Origin: Bacillota bacterium
Lineage (GTDB): Bacteria > Bacillota > UBA4882 > UBA8346
NCBI GenBank assembly: GCA_023435565.1
Contig: JAEYRN010000026.1
Coordinates: forward strand, 1 to 52,887
DNA length: 52,887 nt
Reading direction: 5' to 3'
The translations under genes and the position numbers were made by a program. This document shows, piece by piece, positions 32,717-40,973 of this stretch (within the stretch, counting starts at the first letter, position 1; each line of letters opens with the position of its first letter). The notes beneath the pieces are model-generated. The model worked only from the letters and a program-made list of their open reading frames with translations. It was not told the DNA's origin and ran no database searches.

Positions 32717-33736
32717 TTAAGATAGGCGACTTTGTAATTGTCCACATGCGGCTGCAAATTCACTTCCTCTTTCTTTTCGAATGGTAGTTTCGATATGAGC
32801 TTGCTTTAATCCTGCCGCAAATTCTCTAATCCGTTCCGCTTTAGAACGCCGATAATTCGAATTGGGAATCGGATTGAAGGGAATAAGATTCACATGGCAT
32901 AACATCCCTGATAACAACCGAATTAAGTTATGCAAATCAACCGGACGGTCATTAACCCCGTCAATTAACGTATATTCAAAAGTTATTCTTCGATTCGTAT
33001 GGGATAAATATAAACGGCATGCCTCAATTAATTTTTCTAAGGGATATTTACGGTTTATCGGCATTAAAGAATCCCGCAACTGATTATCGGCGGCATGTAA
33101 AGAAATAGCCAAATTTACCTGTAATTGTTCATCAGCTAATTTTTGGATTCCGGGAATAATTCCACATGTTGAAATTGTAATATGCCTGGCCCCGATTCCC
33201 ATCCCTTGAGGATCATTAATAATCCTAATTGCTTTTAAAAGTGAATCATAATTAATTAACGGTTCTCCTTGACCCATTGCCACTAGGCTGCTAATTCTGG
33301 ACCCGGTTATCCGACTAATTCGCAATGGCTGATCAACGATCTCGGCCGCGCTTAGGTTCCGAACTATTCCTCGTTGTCCGGTTGCACAAAACAAGCAACC
33401 CATTCCGCACCCAACTTGAGTCGAAAAGCAAACAGTGTGCCTATCAGATTCCGGAAGATATACGCTTTCGACTGTTTCACCATCATCCAATTTAAACAGA
33501 TATTTTGCTGTTCCATCATCGGCCTGTATTTGAGAAACCAAAGAAATGCAACCCAATGACACCCCTCTATCTTGAAAAACCTTACGTAGTTCCTTCGGGA
33601 GGTCAGTCATCTCATCCCAATCACAAGCTTTCCGGCGGTACACCCAGGTAAATATTTGATTGCCGCGGTACTTAGGGAGACCTAAAGTAATTAGATAGTC
33701 CTGTAATTCTTTATAGCTAAAATTTTTTAAATTCAA
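32717..33736 (-). CDS. rlmN: Dual-specificity RNA methyltransferase RlmN
   Basis: A 339-residue radical SAM enzyme that methylates C2 of adenine 2503 in 23S rRNA and adenine 37 in some tRNAs. The cluster motif is CGMGCLFC, and the second catalytic Cys lies near the C-terminus (EFAAACGQL). TTG at 33736 is chosen since GGAG is 6 bases upstream. It is the first gene of the block running to reoM. Confidence 0.95.
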   Translation of the reverse strand: MNLKNFSYKELQDYLITLGLPKYRGNQIFTWVYRRKACDWDEMTDLPKELRKVFQDRGVSLGCISLVSQIQADDGTAKYLFKLDDGETVESVYLPESDRHTVCFSTQVGCGMGCLFCATGQRGIVRNLSAAEIVDQPLRISRITGSRISSLVAMGQGEPLINYDSLLKAIRIINDPQGMGIGARHITISTCGIIPGIQKLADEQLQVNLAISLHAADNQLRDSLMPINRKYPLEKLIEACRLYLSHTNRRITFEYTLIDGVNDRPVDLHNLIRLLSGMLCHVNLIPFNPIPNSNYRRSKAERIREFAAGLKQAHIETTIRKERGSEFAAACGQLQSRLS

Positions 33737-33860
33737 TTGTTTCTCCAAATAACTCTTTAAAACTTAAACGATAGACATTATTATTTTAACATACTCTTTT
33801 ATTTTTAGCGTGTCAAATTCAATTTTTTTTATCCTAACTAATGAAGAACAATTCCGATTA

Positions 33861-33886
33861 AAAAAATCCCTATGAAGGGATTTTTT
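33861..33886 (-). terminator. Terminator of spo0A
   Basis: AAAAAATCCCT and AGGGATTTTTT form a perfect inverted repeat around 4 bases, T-rich on both strands. It ends the spo0A transcript. Confidence 0.85.
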
Positions 33887-33915
33887 AAGGTAAAATTTTT
33901 CTTATTTCCCTATTC

Positions 33916-34716
33916 TCAAAGTAATTTCGATTCAAGCCGAAGTTTATCAGCAACTTTTGCAATAAAGGAAGCCGTTGTCGGAAATCGATTTTTCCCATTT
34001 TCGGCCCCGAAAAAGTCCCGGATAAAATCAGAATTTCCTCTTTCCCATCCAATCTCAATTGTATGTCGAATTGCCGATTCAACACCGCTTGCTGAAGAAC
34101 GATATTTTTCTGCAATCCGGGGGTAAAGGTTCTTAGTAATATTTCCAAGTACTTCAACTTCACGGGCAGCCATAATAATTGCATCCCGCAAATAAGCATA
34201 GCCCCGAAAATGAGCTGGGATTCCCATTTCGTGAAATAATTTACTCACTTCTAATTCAAGCTGGCTGTTGGTTTTCTCACGTCGATTTATATTATAAGTT
34301 CCCTGTTCTTCAGTGGCTTTAATAGTTTTTAAAGGTGAAGATTGATGTTTGGATGCAAACTGTCTAATCCTTTCAATAAGAGTTGCAGCGTCAAATGGTT
34401 TCACCATATAATATGAAGCGCCCATAGTAATCAATCGTTGAATCATCGCCTCTTGCTCGAAGGCAGTTAAAATTATAACAATTGGAGGGTTTTCAAATTT
34501 GGATAATTTTTCTAATACGCCTATCCCATCTAAGTAAGGCATAGTTATATCCAAAATCAGCACGGTGGGTTTGAATTTTTCAACAAGTTGTAAAGCTTCA
34601 ATCCCATCATAAGCGGCGCCGATTAATTCCATATCATCTTGCATTTCTATTAAGTCAGCCATTGTTGCACATAAATCACGATTATTATCTGCGATTACAA
34701 CACTAATTTCTGACAT
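33916..34716 (-). CDS. spo0A: Sporulation master regulator Spo0A
   Basis: A 266-residue response regulator (the Bacillus protein has 267). The receiver has the phosphate acceptor Asp56, Thr84 and Lys106. Position 11, normally the second acidic residue of the metal pocket, is Asn here (DNN). The C-terminal sigma-A-contacting, DNA-binding domain has GVESAIRHTIEIGWERGN, the recognition helix. GGGAGGG is 6 bases before the ATG. Phosphorylated Spo0A switches gene expression to sporulation. The kinases and phosphotransferases are not in the window. Confidence 0.97.
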   Translation of the reverse strand: MSEISVVIADNNRDLCATMADLIEMQDDMELIGAAYDGIEALQLVEKFKPTVLILDITMPYLDGIGVLEKLSKFENPPIVIILTAFEQEAMIQRLITMGASYYMVKPFDAATLIERIRQFASKHQSSPLKTIKATEEQGTYNINRREKTNSQLELEVSKLFHEMGIPAHFRGYAYLRDAIIMAAREVEVLGNITKNLYPRIAEKYRSSASGVESAIRHTIEIGWERGNSDFIRDFFGAENGKNRFPTTASFIAKVADKLRLESKLL

Positions 34717-34756
34717 GGATGGCCCTCCCTAAAATTCCGATTTCTGAGCGATAGTA

Positions 34757-34784
34757 ATTCGACAATCGGAAGGACAATTCCTTT
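34757..34784 (-). promoter_or_regulatory. Sigma-H promoter with overlapping 0A box at spo0A
   Basis: On the minus strand AAAGGAATT (34784-34776) fits the sigma-H -35 consensus RnAGGAWWW, and GTCGAAT (34763-34757) fits RnnGAAT, with 12 bases between. TGTCGAA (34764-34758) is a perfect 0A box overlapping the -10. Transcription would start near 34750, about 33 bases before the ATG. Confidence 0.7.
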
Positions 34785-34871
34785 ATTAGGAAACCCGAAC
34801 CACCAAAGGAGATTTTTCTTAAGAACCAGGTAAAAGCTAAAAAAATTTTTTATTGCTTTTTTTAAACCTAT

Positions 34872-34986
34872 GAGAATTGCATGATTACCTTAGTTGACCC
34901 TTCAGCCACAATATATAGTGAAAAACCCAGATATATCTATCAATATATTGTGAGCTGAAGCTAAAATATTAAATTATGCAATTCTC
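34872..34986. repeat. Hairpin repeat element, copy B
   Basis: A 115-bp element with perfect 11-bp ends GAGAATTGCAT and ATGCAATTCTC. Read on the minus strand it aligns along its length with copy A. Its inner stem is CTTCAGC with GCTGAAG, where copy A has CTTTGGC with GCCAAAG, so pairing is kept by compensatory changes. It lies 25 bases after the stop of the GNAT gene and upstream of spo0A. No coding content. Confidence 0.75.
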
Positions 34987-35010
34987 TCATTTTAGAAAAC
35001 TAGTTTCTGT

Positions 35011-35550
35011 TTAGCCCACCATTTTTGATTGAAAATGTTTTTGGTATTTAGTAAGATTAACCTCCATCAAGATAATATCCTTCCAGCCCTCGGTCCGACG
35101 TCGTAAAACTCCAACTTGTTTGAACCCGTTTTTTAAATAACAATTGATTGCCCGGTTATTAAAACGATAAACCCGTAAGTATATTCGGGTAAACTTTTTA
35201 TTAGCAAACAGATATTCAAATATTAATTGAATCGCCTCCGTACCAAAACCCCGGTTCCAACAATCCTTTTCTCCGATTCGAATCCTAAGTTCCGCTTCAC
35301 GTCTGCTCCAACAAATATGGTCTAGTTCCAAATCGCCAATTAACCTTCCGGAAACGGTTTCGATGACAAATACTTGATAATGGCGATCGGGAACATTATC
35401 CTTATACCATCGTTTTAATTGATGATAAGCCGAAGGAAGATTACAGTCAACATACTCCTGTAGTTCTGCATCCTGGTTCCAACGAACCAAGTCCTCTAAG
35501 TCATTAATCGAAAGCGGTCGTAATCGGATCTTAGCGCCGATGAGTTCCAT
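35011..35550 (-). CDS. GNAT acetyltransferase, RimJ/RimL type
   Basis: A 179-residue GCN5-type N-acetyltransferase. IRLRPLSINDLEDLVRWNQD is the usual start, and RIGEKDCWNRGFGTEAIQLI is the acetyl-CoA loop, followed by RVYRFNNRAINCYLKNGF. ATG at 35550 sits just after AGGGGG; an ATG 14 codons upstream lacks a site. Substrate unknown: ribosomal proteins, antibiotics and amino acids are all possible. Confidence 0.85.
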   Translation of the reverse strand: MELIGAKIRLRPLSINDLEDLVRWNQDAELQEYVDCNLPSAYHQLKRWYKDNVPDRHYQVFVIETVSGRLIGDLELDHICWSRREAELRIRIGEKDCWNRGFGTEAIQLIFEYLFANKKFTRIYLRVYRFNNRAINCYLKNGFKQVGVLRRRTEGWKDIILMEVNLTKYQKHFQSKMVG

Positions 35551-35728
35551 GTGTCCCCCTGAAGTGTTAGTTTTATTAGAGAAATGCTTCAAAAATTGCT
35601 ATAATGATTAACAGAGCTTTGAGGTTGTTTTTCACTAATTCTAATCCGCTCCCGGTTTACCTTTAAGCAATTATCCCCAAGAAATAACTCTTCATGGTAA
35701 ATTGGCTCTTCTTTCCCTGATATGTTAC

Positions 35729-35756
35729 AAAAAAAGACGCAGGGAGCCCCTGCATC
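35729..35756 (-). terminator. Terminator after spoVS
   Basis: On the minus strand GATGCAGGG pairs with CCCTGCGTC around a 3-base loop and is followed by seven T residues. Confidence 0.85.
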
Positions 35757-35789
35757 TTTTGGATTATTTTATTAATCGAAGTTATAAAA

Positions 35790-36050
35790 TTACTTTGGCT
35801 CTATAATTAGTTTTACAGCGGTCCGATTTTCTCCATCGATAATGATTTCCGTAAAAGCCGGGATACAAATGAGATCCATTCCATTCGGAGCAACAAATCC
35901 CCTGGCGATTGCCACTGCTTTAACAGCTTGATTAATTGCTCCCGCACCGATTGCTTGTATCTCAACGCCCCCTTTTTCGCGAATAACTCCCGCAAGGGCC
36001 CCTGCTACCGCATTTGGACTGGATTTTGAAGAGACTTTTAATACTTCCAT
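35790..36050 (-). CDS. spoVS: Stage V sporulation protein S
   Basis: An 86-residue protein, the same length as Bacillus SpoVS, highly conserved: MEVLKVSSKSSPNAVAGALAGVI at the start and TEIIIDGENRTAVKL near the end. It acts in engulfment, spore coat assembly and cell division by an unknown mechanism and has an Alba-like fold. ATG at 36050 has AAAGGA 7 bases upstream. Last gene of the rny-hypothetical-ymdB-spoVS block. Confidence 0.97.
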   Translation of the reverse strand: MEVLKVSSKSSPNAVAGALAGVIREKGGVEIQAIGAGAINQAVKAVAIARGFVAPNGMDLICIPAFTEIIIDGENRTAVKLIIEPK

Positions 36051-36085
36051 TTTTACATCCTTTCCATATTCCATTTTAACAAAAT

Positions 36086-36868
36086 CTAGTCTAAGTTTCT
36101 TTGGATTCTTTTGATACTTGTAGTTAAACCGTATTCATTCACTTCAATAATTACACCATCAAGTTTTATCGGTCCCGAGGCAACCTCGAAACGTACCGGG
36201 CGTTTGGTTAGAAATTTTGTGATTACAATCTCAGGATTTATTCCCAAGACTGAATTTAAAGGGCCAGTCATCCCCACGTCGGTAATATAACCTGTTCCCT
36301 TAGGTAAAATTCGTTCATCAGCAGTTGGAATATGAGTATGAGTCCCGAATACGGCTGTAACACGTCCATCAAGATACCATCCTAAGGCCATTTTCTCAGA
36401 GGTGGTTTCAGCATGAATATCGATAATTACGACATTTGTTTTTTTCTTTATTTTATTTATAACCTCATCAGCAACTCGAAAAGGACACCGTAATGGTTCT
36501 AAAAAAACTTGACCCAGTAAATTAACTACACCCACTAAAACCCCTTTGGTAGTCTCAATTATGTAATAACCTTGGCCGGGAGTACCTTCCGGATAATTTG
36601 CCGGCCGGACCACTCTGGGCTCCTCATCTAAAACCCGACTGATTTCACGATTATCCCACGTATGATTTCCAAGAGTAATCAAATCCACTCCCGCTGATAG
36701 GATCTCTTGAGATACATCATAGGTTATACCAAAACCACCCGCTGAATTTTCACCGTTAGCTATGACCAAATCGGTTTCTTCTTCGTTGATAATTTCATTT
36801 AAAAGACTTTTTAAGATTTTGCGACCCGGCTTACCAACTATATCGCCGATAAAGAGAATTTTCAGCAA
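36086..36868 (-). CDS. ymdB: YmdB family metallophosphoesterase
   Basis: A 260-residue binuclear phosphoesterase active on 2',3'-cyclic nucleotides in Bacillus, where it affects biofilm formation. Metal motifs are GDIVGKPGR, NGENSAGGFG, GNHTWDN, HAE and GTHTHI. TTG at 36868 lies 8 bases after GGAGG; the upstream ATG is part of that site. It is almost always found next to rny and spoVS. Confidence 0.93.
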   Translation of the reverse strand: MLKILFIGDIVGKPGRKILKSLLNEIINEEETDLVIANGENSAGGFGITYDVSQEILSAGVDLITLGNHTWDNREISRVLDEEPRVVRPANYPEGTPGQGYYIIETTKGVLVGVVNLLGQVFLEPLRCPFRVADEVINKIKKKTNVVIIDIHAETTSEKMALGWYLDGRVTAVFGTHTHIPTADERILPKGTGYITDVGMTGPLNSVLGINPEIVITKFLTKRPVRFEVASGPIKLDGVIIEVNEYGLTTSIKRIQRNLD

Positions 36869-36949
36869 ATACCATACCTCCATCTTTCAATAAACCTAAC
36901 ATATCTTTACCCAAATTTGTCCATAAAATATTTATTAGCAAAATTCCCT

Positions 36950-36989
36950 ATTAAGATTAAAGGGTACTGTATTTGTTTCAACAGTACCC
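36950..36989 (-). terminator. Hairpin after the 37004 gene
   Basis: On the minus strand GGGTACTGT and ACAGTACCC form a 9-bp stem with an 11-base loop, followed by TTTAATCTT. It may end the upstream gene before ymdB. Confidence 0.6.
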
Positions 36990-37003
36990 ACATTGTAAAC
37001 TAA

Positions 37004-37540
37004 TCATTTGTGCAATTTGGCTCGGTTAAAAATTAAAACTCGACCTTCTTCTCTGAATCCAATCAGCCTTTTTTCCTGTCGTGAATCTTTCAAATCTTCC
37101 AACATATGCTCGATCATTTCTTCTTGAAGGACTATATCTTCTTCCTGCAGATTTTCCTGCTGGTCTAAGAGTAAATCTCCTTCAAAATGCCGATGAACTA
37201 CCCCGATGATTAGGGCGATCTCTTCCTGGTTTAAAGAATCAATATCTCTCTGAATCTCTAAAAAACTTAATCCGTCGCAAACCGAATAATCTATTTGGAT
37301 CGATCCTAAATTCCTCTCCTGCAACTCGGAAATAGCATTCATACTAAGCAGTAAATTTTCTTTAAAGGATCCAAATTCCGGTTCGGGTAGAATTCTATTT
37401 AAAATGAACGAAAATTGTAAAGTTTTTTGTTCAGGATCGAAACGGACTGTTCCTATTTCAGGGTATCTTACTAGCAAAAAAGCGATCAAACTCATTGAGT
37501 TGGAGAAGGATTCTCCTTCTTTCCAGAAGATGCCTTTCAA
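37004..37540 (-). CDS. Hypothetical protein between rny and ymdB
   Basis: A 178-residue soluble protein that I do not recognise. It begins with TTG, 3 bases after GGGGGAGG. The N-terminal half is beta-alpha with RYPEIGTVRFDPEQKTLQFSF; the C-terminal half is very acidic and Gln-rich (QQENLQEEDIVLQEEMIEHM), probably a helix, and ends in a basic tail. It sits between rny and ymdB on the same strand. A role linked to RNA turnover is only a guess from position. Confidence 0.6.
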   Translation of the reverse strand: MKGIFWKEGESFSNSMSLIAFLLVRYPEIGTVRFDPEQKTLQFSFILNRILPEPEFGSFKENLLLSMNAISELQERNLGSIQIDYSVCDGLSFLEIQRDIDSLNQEEIALIIGVVHRHFEGDLLLDQQENLQEEDIVLQEEMIEHMLEDLKDSRQEKRLIGFREEGRVLIFNRAKLHK

Positions 37541-37660
37541 GTTCCTCCCCCTTCCTTCTTTTCAGTTAACATTTACATAAGAGGATTTAATCATTAACTA
37601 AAATTTTTTCATTAAGTTAACTGGAACGAAAGTAATGACTATTATATTATAGTATCTAAT

Positions 37661-39181
37661 TTACTTGGCGTATTCAACCGCCCGGGTTTCCCGAATAACC
37701 GTTACCTTGATTTGTCCCGGGTATTCCAGCTCCTCTTCAATCTTTTTAACAATTTCTCGCGCAATGCGAATCGAATTTAAATCATCAATTCGATCCGGTT
37801 TAACCATAATGCGAATTTCCCGACCAGCTTGGATTGCGTACGATTTTTCAACGCCTTCAAAGGATTCGGCAATCTTTTCTAATTTTTCAAGACGCTTAAT
37901 GTATGAATCGAGAGTCTCGCGCCTTGCACCGGGACGTGCTGCCGAAATGGCGTCGCATGCTTGAACCAATACCGCTTCGATTGAATTAGCCTCGACATCA
38001 CCATGGTGAGCGGCAATCGCATTGACCACCAAGAAGCTCTCTCGATATTTTTTGGCCAGGTCAGCTCCAATAGCTACATGTGGACCTTCAACTTCATGAT
38101 TGATAGCTTTTCCGATATCGTGGAGCAAACCGGCTCGTTTGGCTAAAGTAACATCCGCGCCAAGTTCGCTAGCGATCAGACCGCACAAATTAGCAACTTC
38201 GATGGAATGTTTTAAAACATTCTGCCCATAACTGGTCCGATATTTTAACCGGCCTAGCAACTTAATTATTTCGGGATGGATTCCATGGATCCCAGTTTCG
38301 AAAGTAGCACGTTCGCCTTCTTCCTTAATAATGCTTTCCACTTCTTTCTGGGATTTTTCCACCATCTCTTCAATCCTGGCAGGATGAATACGGCCGTCTA
38401 CAATTAGTTTTTCCAAAGAAAGCCGGGCCACCTCTCGCCTAATTGGATCAAACCCAGATAAGATAACAGCTTCCGGGGTATCATCAATAATTAAGTCAAT
38501 TCCGGTTAATGTCTCTAATGCCCTAATATTTCTACCTTCACGTCCGATAATTCTACCTTTCATCTCATCATTAGGTAGCGCCACTACGGAAACAGTGGCT
38601 TCGGCAACATGATCGGCAGCACACCGTTGGATTGCTAAAGAAATAATTTCCCGCGCTTTCCGATCTGATTCTTCCTTAGCCTTGGATTCCAAATCCCTAA
38701 TTTTAATCGCAATTTCCTGCTGAATTTCTTCCTCTACATCTTTTAAGAGTAAGACCTTAGCTTCTTCACTGCTTAATCCGGAGATCCTCTCAAGTTCGTA
38801 ACGGTGTTTCTTATGGGTCTCCTGTAATTCACCTTTTAATTTTTCAATTTCAATTTCCCTTTGGGCCAGATTTTCCTCTTTTTTTTCTAATACCTCGTAT
38901 TTCCGGTCTAAGGATTCTTCTTTTTGTAGTAATCTTTTCTCCAAACGTTGAATATCGGCACGACGCTCTCGGTTCTCCCGTTCGAGCTCGTTTTTGACTT
39001 TTAAAGCTTCTTCTTTCGCCTCAAGTAATGCTTCCCGCTTAATCGACTCAACTTCTTTTTTAGCTTCATCGATAATTTTTCGGGCATAATCTCTGGCTGA
39101 TTGTAGTTTGAATTTACTATAAACTGCAAAGCCAAAAAAACCCAAGACGAAACCAGCTATAACATATAAAAAAATTGGGAT
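37661..39181 (-). CDS. rny: Ribonuclease Y
   Basis: Membrane-anchored endoribonuclease that starts mRNA decay (about 506 residues). Order: N-terminal helix (IFLYVIAGFVLGFFGF), long coiled coil to about residue 160, KH domain with GRIIGREGRNIR, then an HD domain with LLHDIGKAI and VAHHGDVE-like AIAAHHG. No ATG, GTG or TTG lies at a sensible distance from the ribosome site: AGGAGGTG is at 39195-39188 and the next in-frame codons are ATT, ATA and ATC. ATC at 39181 (8 bases from AGGAGG) is shown, ATA at 39184 is equally likely. An upstream TTG lies in a terminator hairpin. Confidence 0.93.
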   Translation of the reverse strand: MPIFLYVIAGFVLGFFGFAVYSKFKLQSARDYARKIIDEAKKEVESIKREALLEAKEEALKVKNELERENRERRADIQRLEKRLLQKEESLDRKYEVLEKKEENLAQREIEIEKLKGELQETHKKHRYELERISGLSSEEAKVLLLKDVEEEIQQEIAIKIRDLESKAKEESDRKAREIISLAIQRCAADHVAEATVSVVALPNDEMKGRIIGREGRNIRALETLTGIDLIIDDTPEAVILSGFDPIRREVARLSLEKLIVDGRIHPARIEEMVEKSQKEVESIIKEEGERATFETGIHGIHPEIIKLLGRLKYRTSYGQNVLKHSIEVANLCGLIASELGADVTLAKRAGLLHDIGKAINHEVEGPHVAIGADLAKKYRESFLVVNAIAAHHGDVEANSIEAVLVQACDAISAARPGARRETLDSYIKRLEKLEKIAESFEGVEKSYAIQAGREIRIMVKPDRIDDLNSIRIAREIVKKIEEELEYPGQIKVTVIRETRAVEYAK

Positions 39182-39244
39182 TATAATCACCTCCTGAGCA
39201 ATTAATGAATATAAAAAACCGCAGATTTGTTCGGAAATAGAGAT

Positions 39245-39288
39245 TAGAAAAAAATAAATACAAAACAAGCCGAGTAAGAACTCGGCTT
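39245..39288 (-). terminator. Strong terminator between recX and rny
   Basis: On the minus strand AAGCCGAGT pairs with ACTCGGCTT around 4 bases, then a long T-rich tract (GTTTTGTATTTATTTTTTTC). It should end the recA-recX transcript and implies that rny is expressed from its own promoter or by partial read-through. Confidence 0.85.
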
Positions 39289-39387
39289 ATGTTCTGTCCT
39301 CAAGAATTTATTGTAAACTTTTTTAAATCCGGTGTCAAGTAGTCGTACCCGTCAATTGCTGGGACAATTGAAAAGATAACCGGGGTT

Positions 39388-39822
39388 TTATATCGTAGAA
39401 CATATGTCGGGAAAACAGTGCTGAATGGTACTTTCCGAAAAACCAGCCCTTACTAGGTGACTGTAAGCCTTGTTCTGTTTAATATGTTTTTTTTGCAGCA
39501 ATTGGCGGGCTATTTCAAGTTCTATTTCTTCAGGGTAAAATTCGGCAAGTAATTCTTGAATTAATTTGGATGGAAGACCTTGCAGCTCCAAATCTCCCGC
39601 TACAAAATTTCTGCTTTTTAACCTTGTCTGTAAGGTTGCAATCCGTCCGATTCCGTATTCCCGGTCATTAAGATACCCCCAATTTTCCAAACGCTTAATA
39701 CACTCATCGGTCTGGATTTGATTAAATCCAGACCGGTTAAGTTTATTAATCAATTTATTGCGACTATATGCCTGTTGGCTTAAGCTTTTAAGCGCTACGT
39801 CCATCGGCGTCCGCTCCGGCAT
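39388..39822 (-). CDS. recX: Regulatory protein RecX
   Basis: A 144-residue helical protein that binds RecA filaments and modulates strand exchange. The repeated three-helix units are visible, with LSQQAYSRNKLINKLNRSGF and CIKRLENWGYLNDREY. AAAGGA is 9 bases before the ATG. It starts 3 bases after the recA stop, so the two are one operon. Confidence 0.88.
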   Translation of the reverse strand: MPERTPMDVALKSLSQQAYSRNKLINKLNRSGFNQIQTDECIKRLENWGYLNDREYGIGRIATLQTRLKSRNFVAGDLELQGLPSKLIQELLAEFYPEEIELEIARQLLQKKHIKQNKAYSHLVRAGFSESTIQHCFPDICSTI

Positions 39823-39825
39823 ATG

Positions 39826-40875
39826 TTACTTTCCTTTGACTGGGGCAGCTTCTTTAGCCGCAGCCTTAGAGTCTGCTGGCTCATTTTTTACCAAACCAAC
39901 ACCAGCCCTTACCTTTTGCTCGATTTCCGTCATCATTTTGGGATCTTTCTTTAGAAACTCACGGGCATTATCACGGCCTTGACCAATCCGATTTTCGCCA
40001 TAGGAAAACCAAGCGCCGCTCTTATTAATAATATTAAGATCCACTGCCAAATCTAATATACAACCGGATTTGGAAATGCCTTCACCGTAGATAATGTCAA
40101 ATTCAGCCTCTTTAAAAGGAGGCGCCACTTTATTTTTGACTACCTTAGCCTTAGTACGGTTACCAACAATGTCAGTCCCTTGTTTGAGGGTTTCCACTTT
40201 TCTAATCTCCAACCGGACTGACGAATAGAATTTTAAGGCCCGTCCACCGGGTGTAGTCTCCGGATTACCAAACATTACTCCAACTTTTTCACGAATTTGG
40301 TTAATAAAAACAGCGACCGTATTTGATTTACTAATTACTGCGGTCAATTTTCTCAAAGCCTGGGACATCAATCTGGCTTGGAGTCCAACATGGGTATCTC
40401 CCATTTCTCCTTCAATCTCTGCCTGAGGAGTCAAGGCGGCCACCGAATCAATGACAATAATGTCAACCGCTCCGCTTCGAACAAGGGCCTCCGTTATCTC
40501 CAAAGCTTGTTCGCCTGTATCCGGTTGAGAAATCAACAAATTATCAATGTCAACACCTAATTTTTTTGCATAAAGAGGGTCTAGTGCATGCTCAGCGTCG
40601 ACAAAAGCGGCAATACCTCCCAATCGTTGCGCTTCAGCGGCAATGTGTAAAGCTACGGTAGTTTTACCGGACGACTCCGGGCCATAAATCTCAATCACCC
40701 TCCCCCGAGGAATCCCGCCGACTCCCAAGGCTAAATCGAGAGACAAAGCCCCGGTTGGTATCACTTCAATGTTCATTTTATCTGCAGCATCGCCTAACTT
40801 CATAATCGACCCTTTGCCAAACTGTTTTTCGATTTGTAATAAGGCGACTTCCAAAGCCTTTTGTTTATCAGACAT
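39826..40875 (-). CDS. recA: Recombinase RecA
   Basis: A 349-residue DNA strand-exchange ATPase and SOS coprotease. Walker A GPESSGKTT, the L1/L2 DNA loops with VFINQIREKVGVMFGNPETTPGG, and the C-terminal lysine-rich tail are normal. ATG at 40875 has GGGAGG 7 bases upstream; upstream in-frame codons lack support. The promoter and SOS box lie just before it. Confidence 0.98.
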   Translation of the reverse strand: MSDKQKALEVALLQIEKQFGKGSIMKLGDAADKMNIEVIPTGALSLDLALGVGGIPRGRVIEIYGPESSGKTTVALHIAAEAQRLGGIAAFVDAEHALDPLYAKKLGVDIDNLLISQPDTGEQALEITEALVRSGAVDIIVIDSVAALTPQAEIEGEMGDTHVGLQARLMSQALRKLTAVISKSNTVAVFINQIREKVGVMFGNPETTPGGRALKFYSSVRLEIRKVETLKQGTDIVGNRTKAKVVKNKVAPPFKEAEFDIIYGEGISKSGCILDLAVDLNIINKSGAWFSYGENRIGQGRDNAREFLKKDPKMMTEIEQKVRAGVGLVKNEPADSKAAAKEAAPVKGK

Positions 40876-40897
40876 TTTACTACCTCCCGCTAATTTC

Positions 40898-40945
40898 CAA
40901 ACATATGTTCTATCATAGTATAACAAATCAATCTGACCCTGTCAA
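40898..40945 (-). promoter_or_regulatory. recA promoter and SOS (LexA) box
   Basis: On the minus strand TTGACA (40945-40940) and TATACT (40922-40917) are 17 bases apart. Just downstream, AGAACATATGTTTG (40911-40898) fits the Gram-positive SOS box CGAACRNRYGTTYG with one mismatch at the first base. LexA should repress recA here. Confidence 0.85.
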
Positions 40946-40973
40946 ATGATTCTAGGAAACCCTTTGGATTCCT

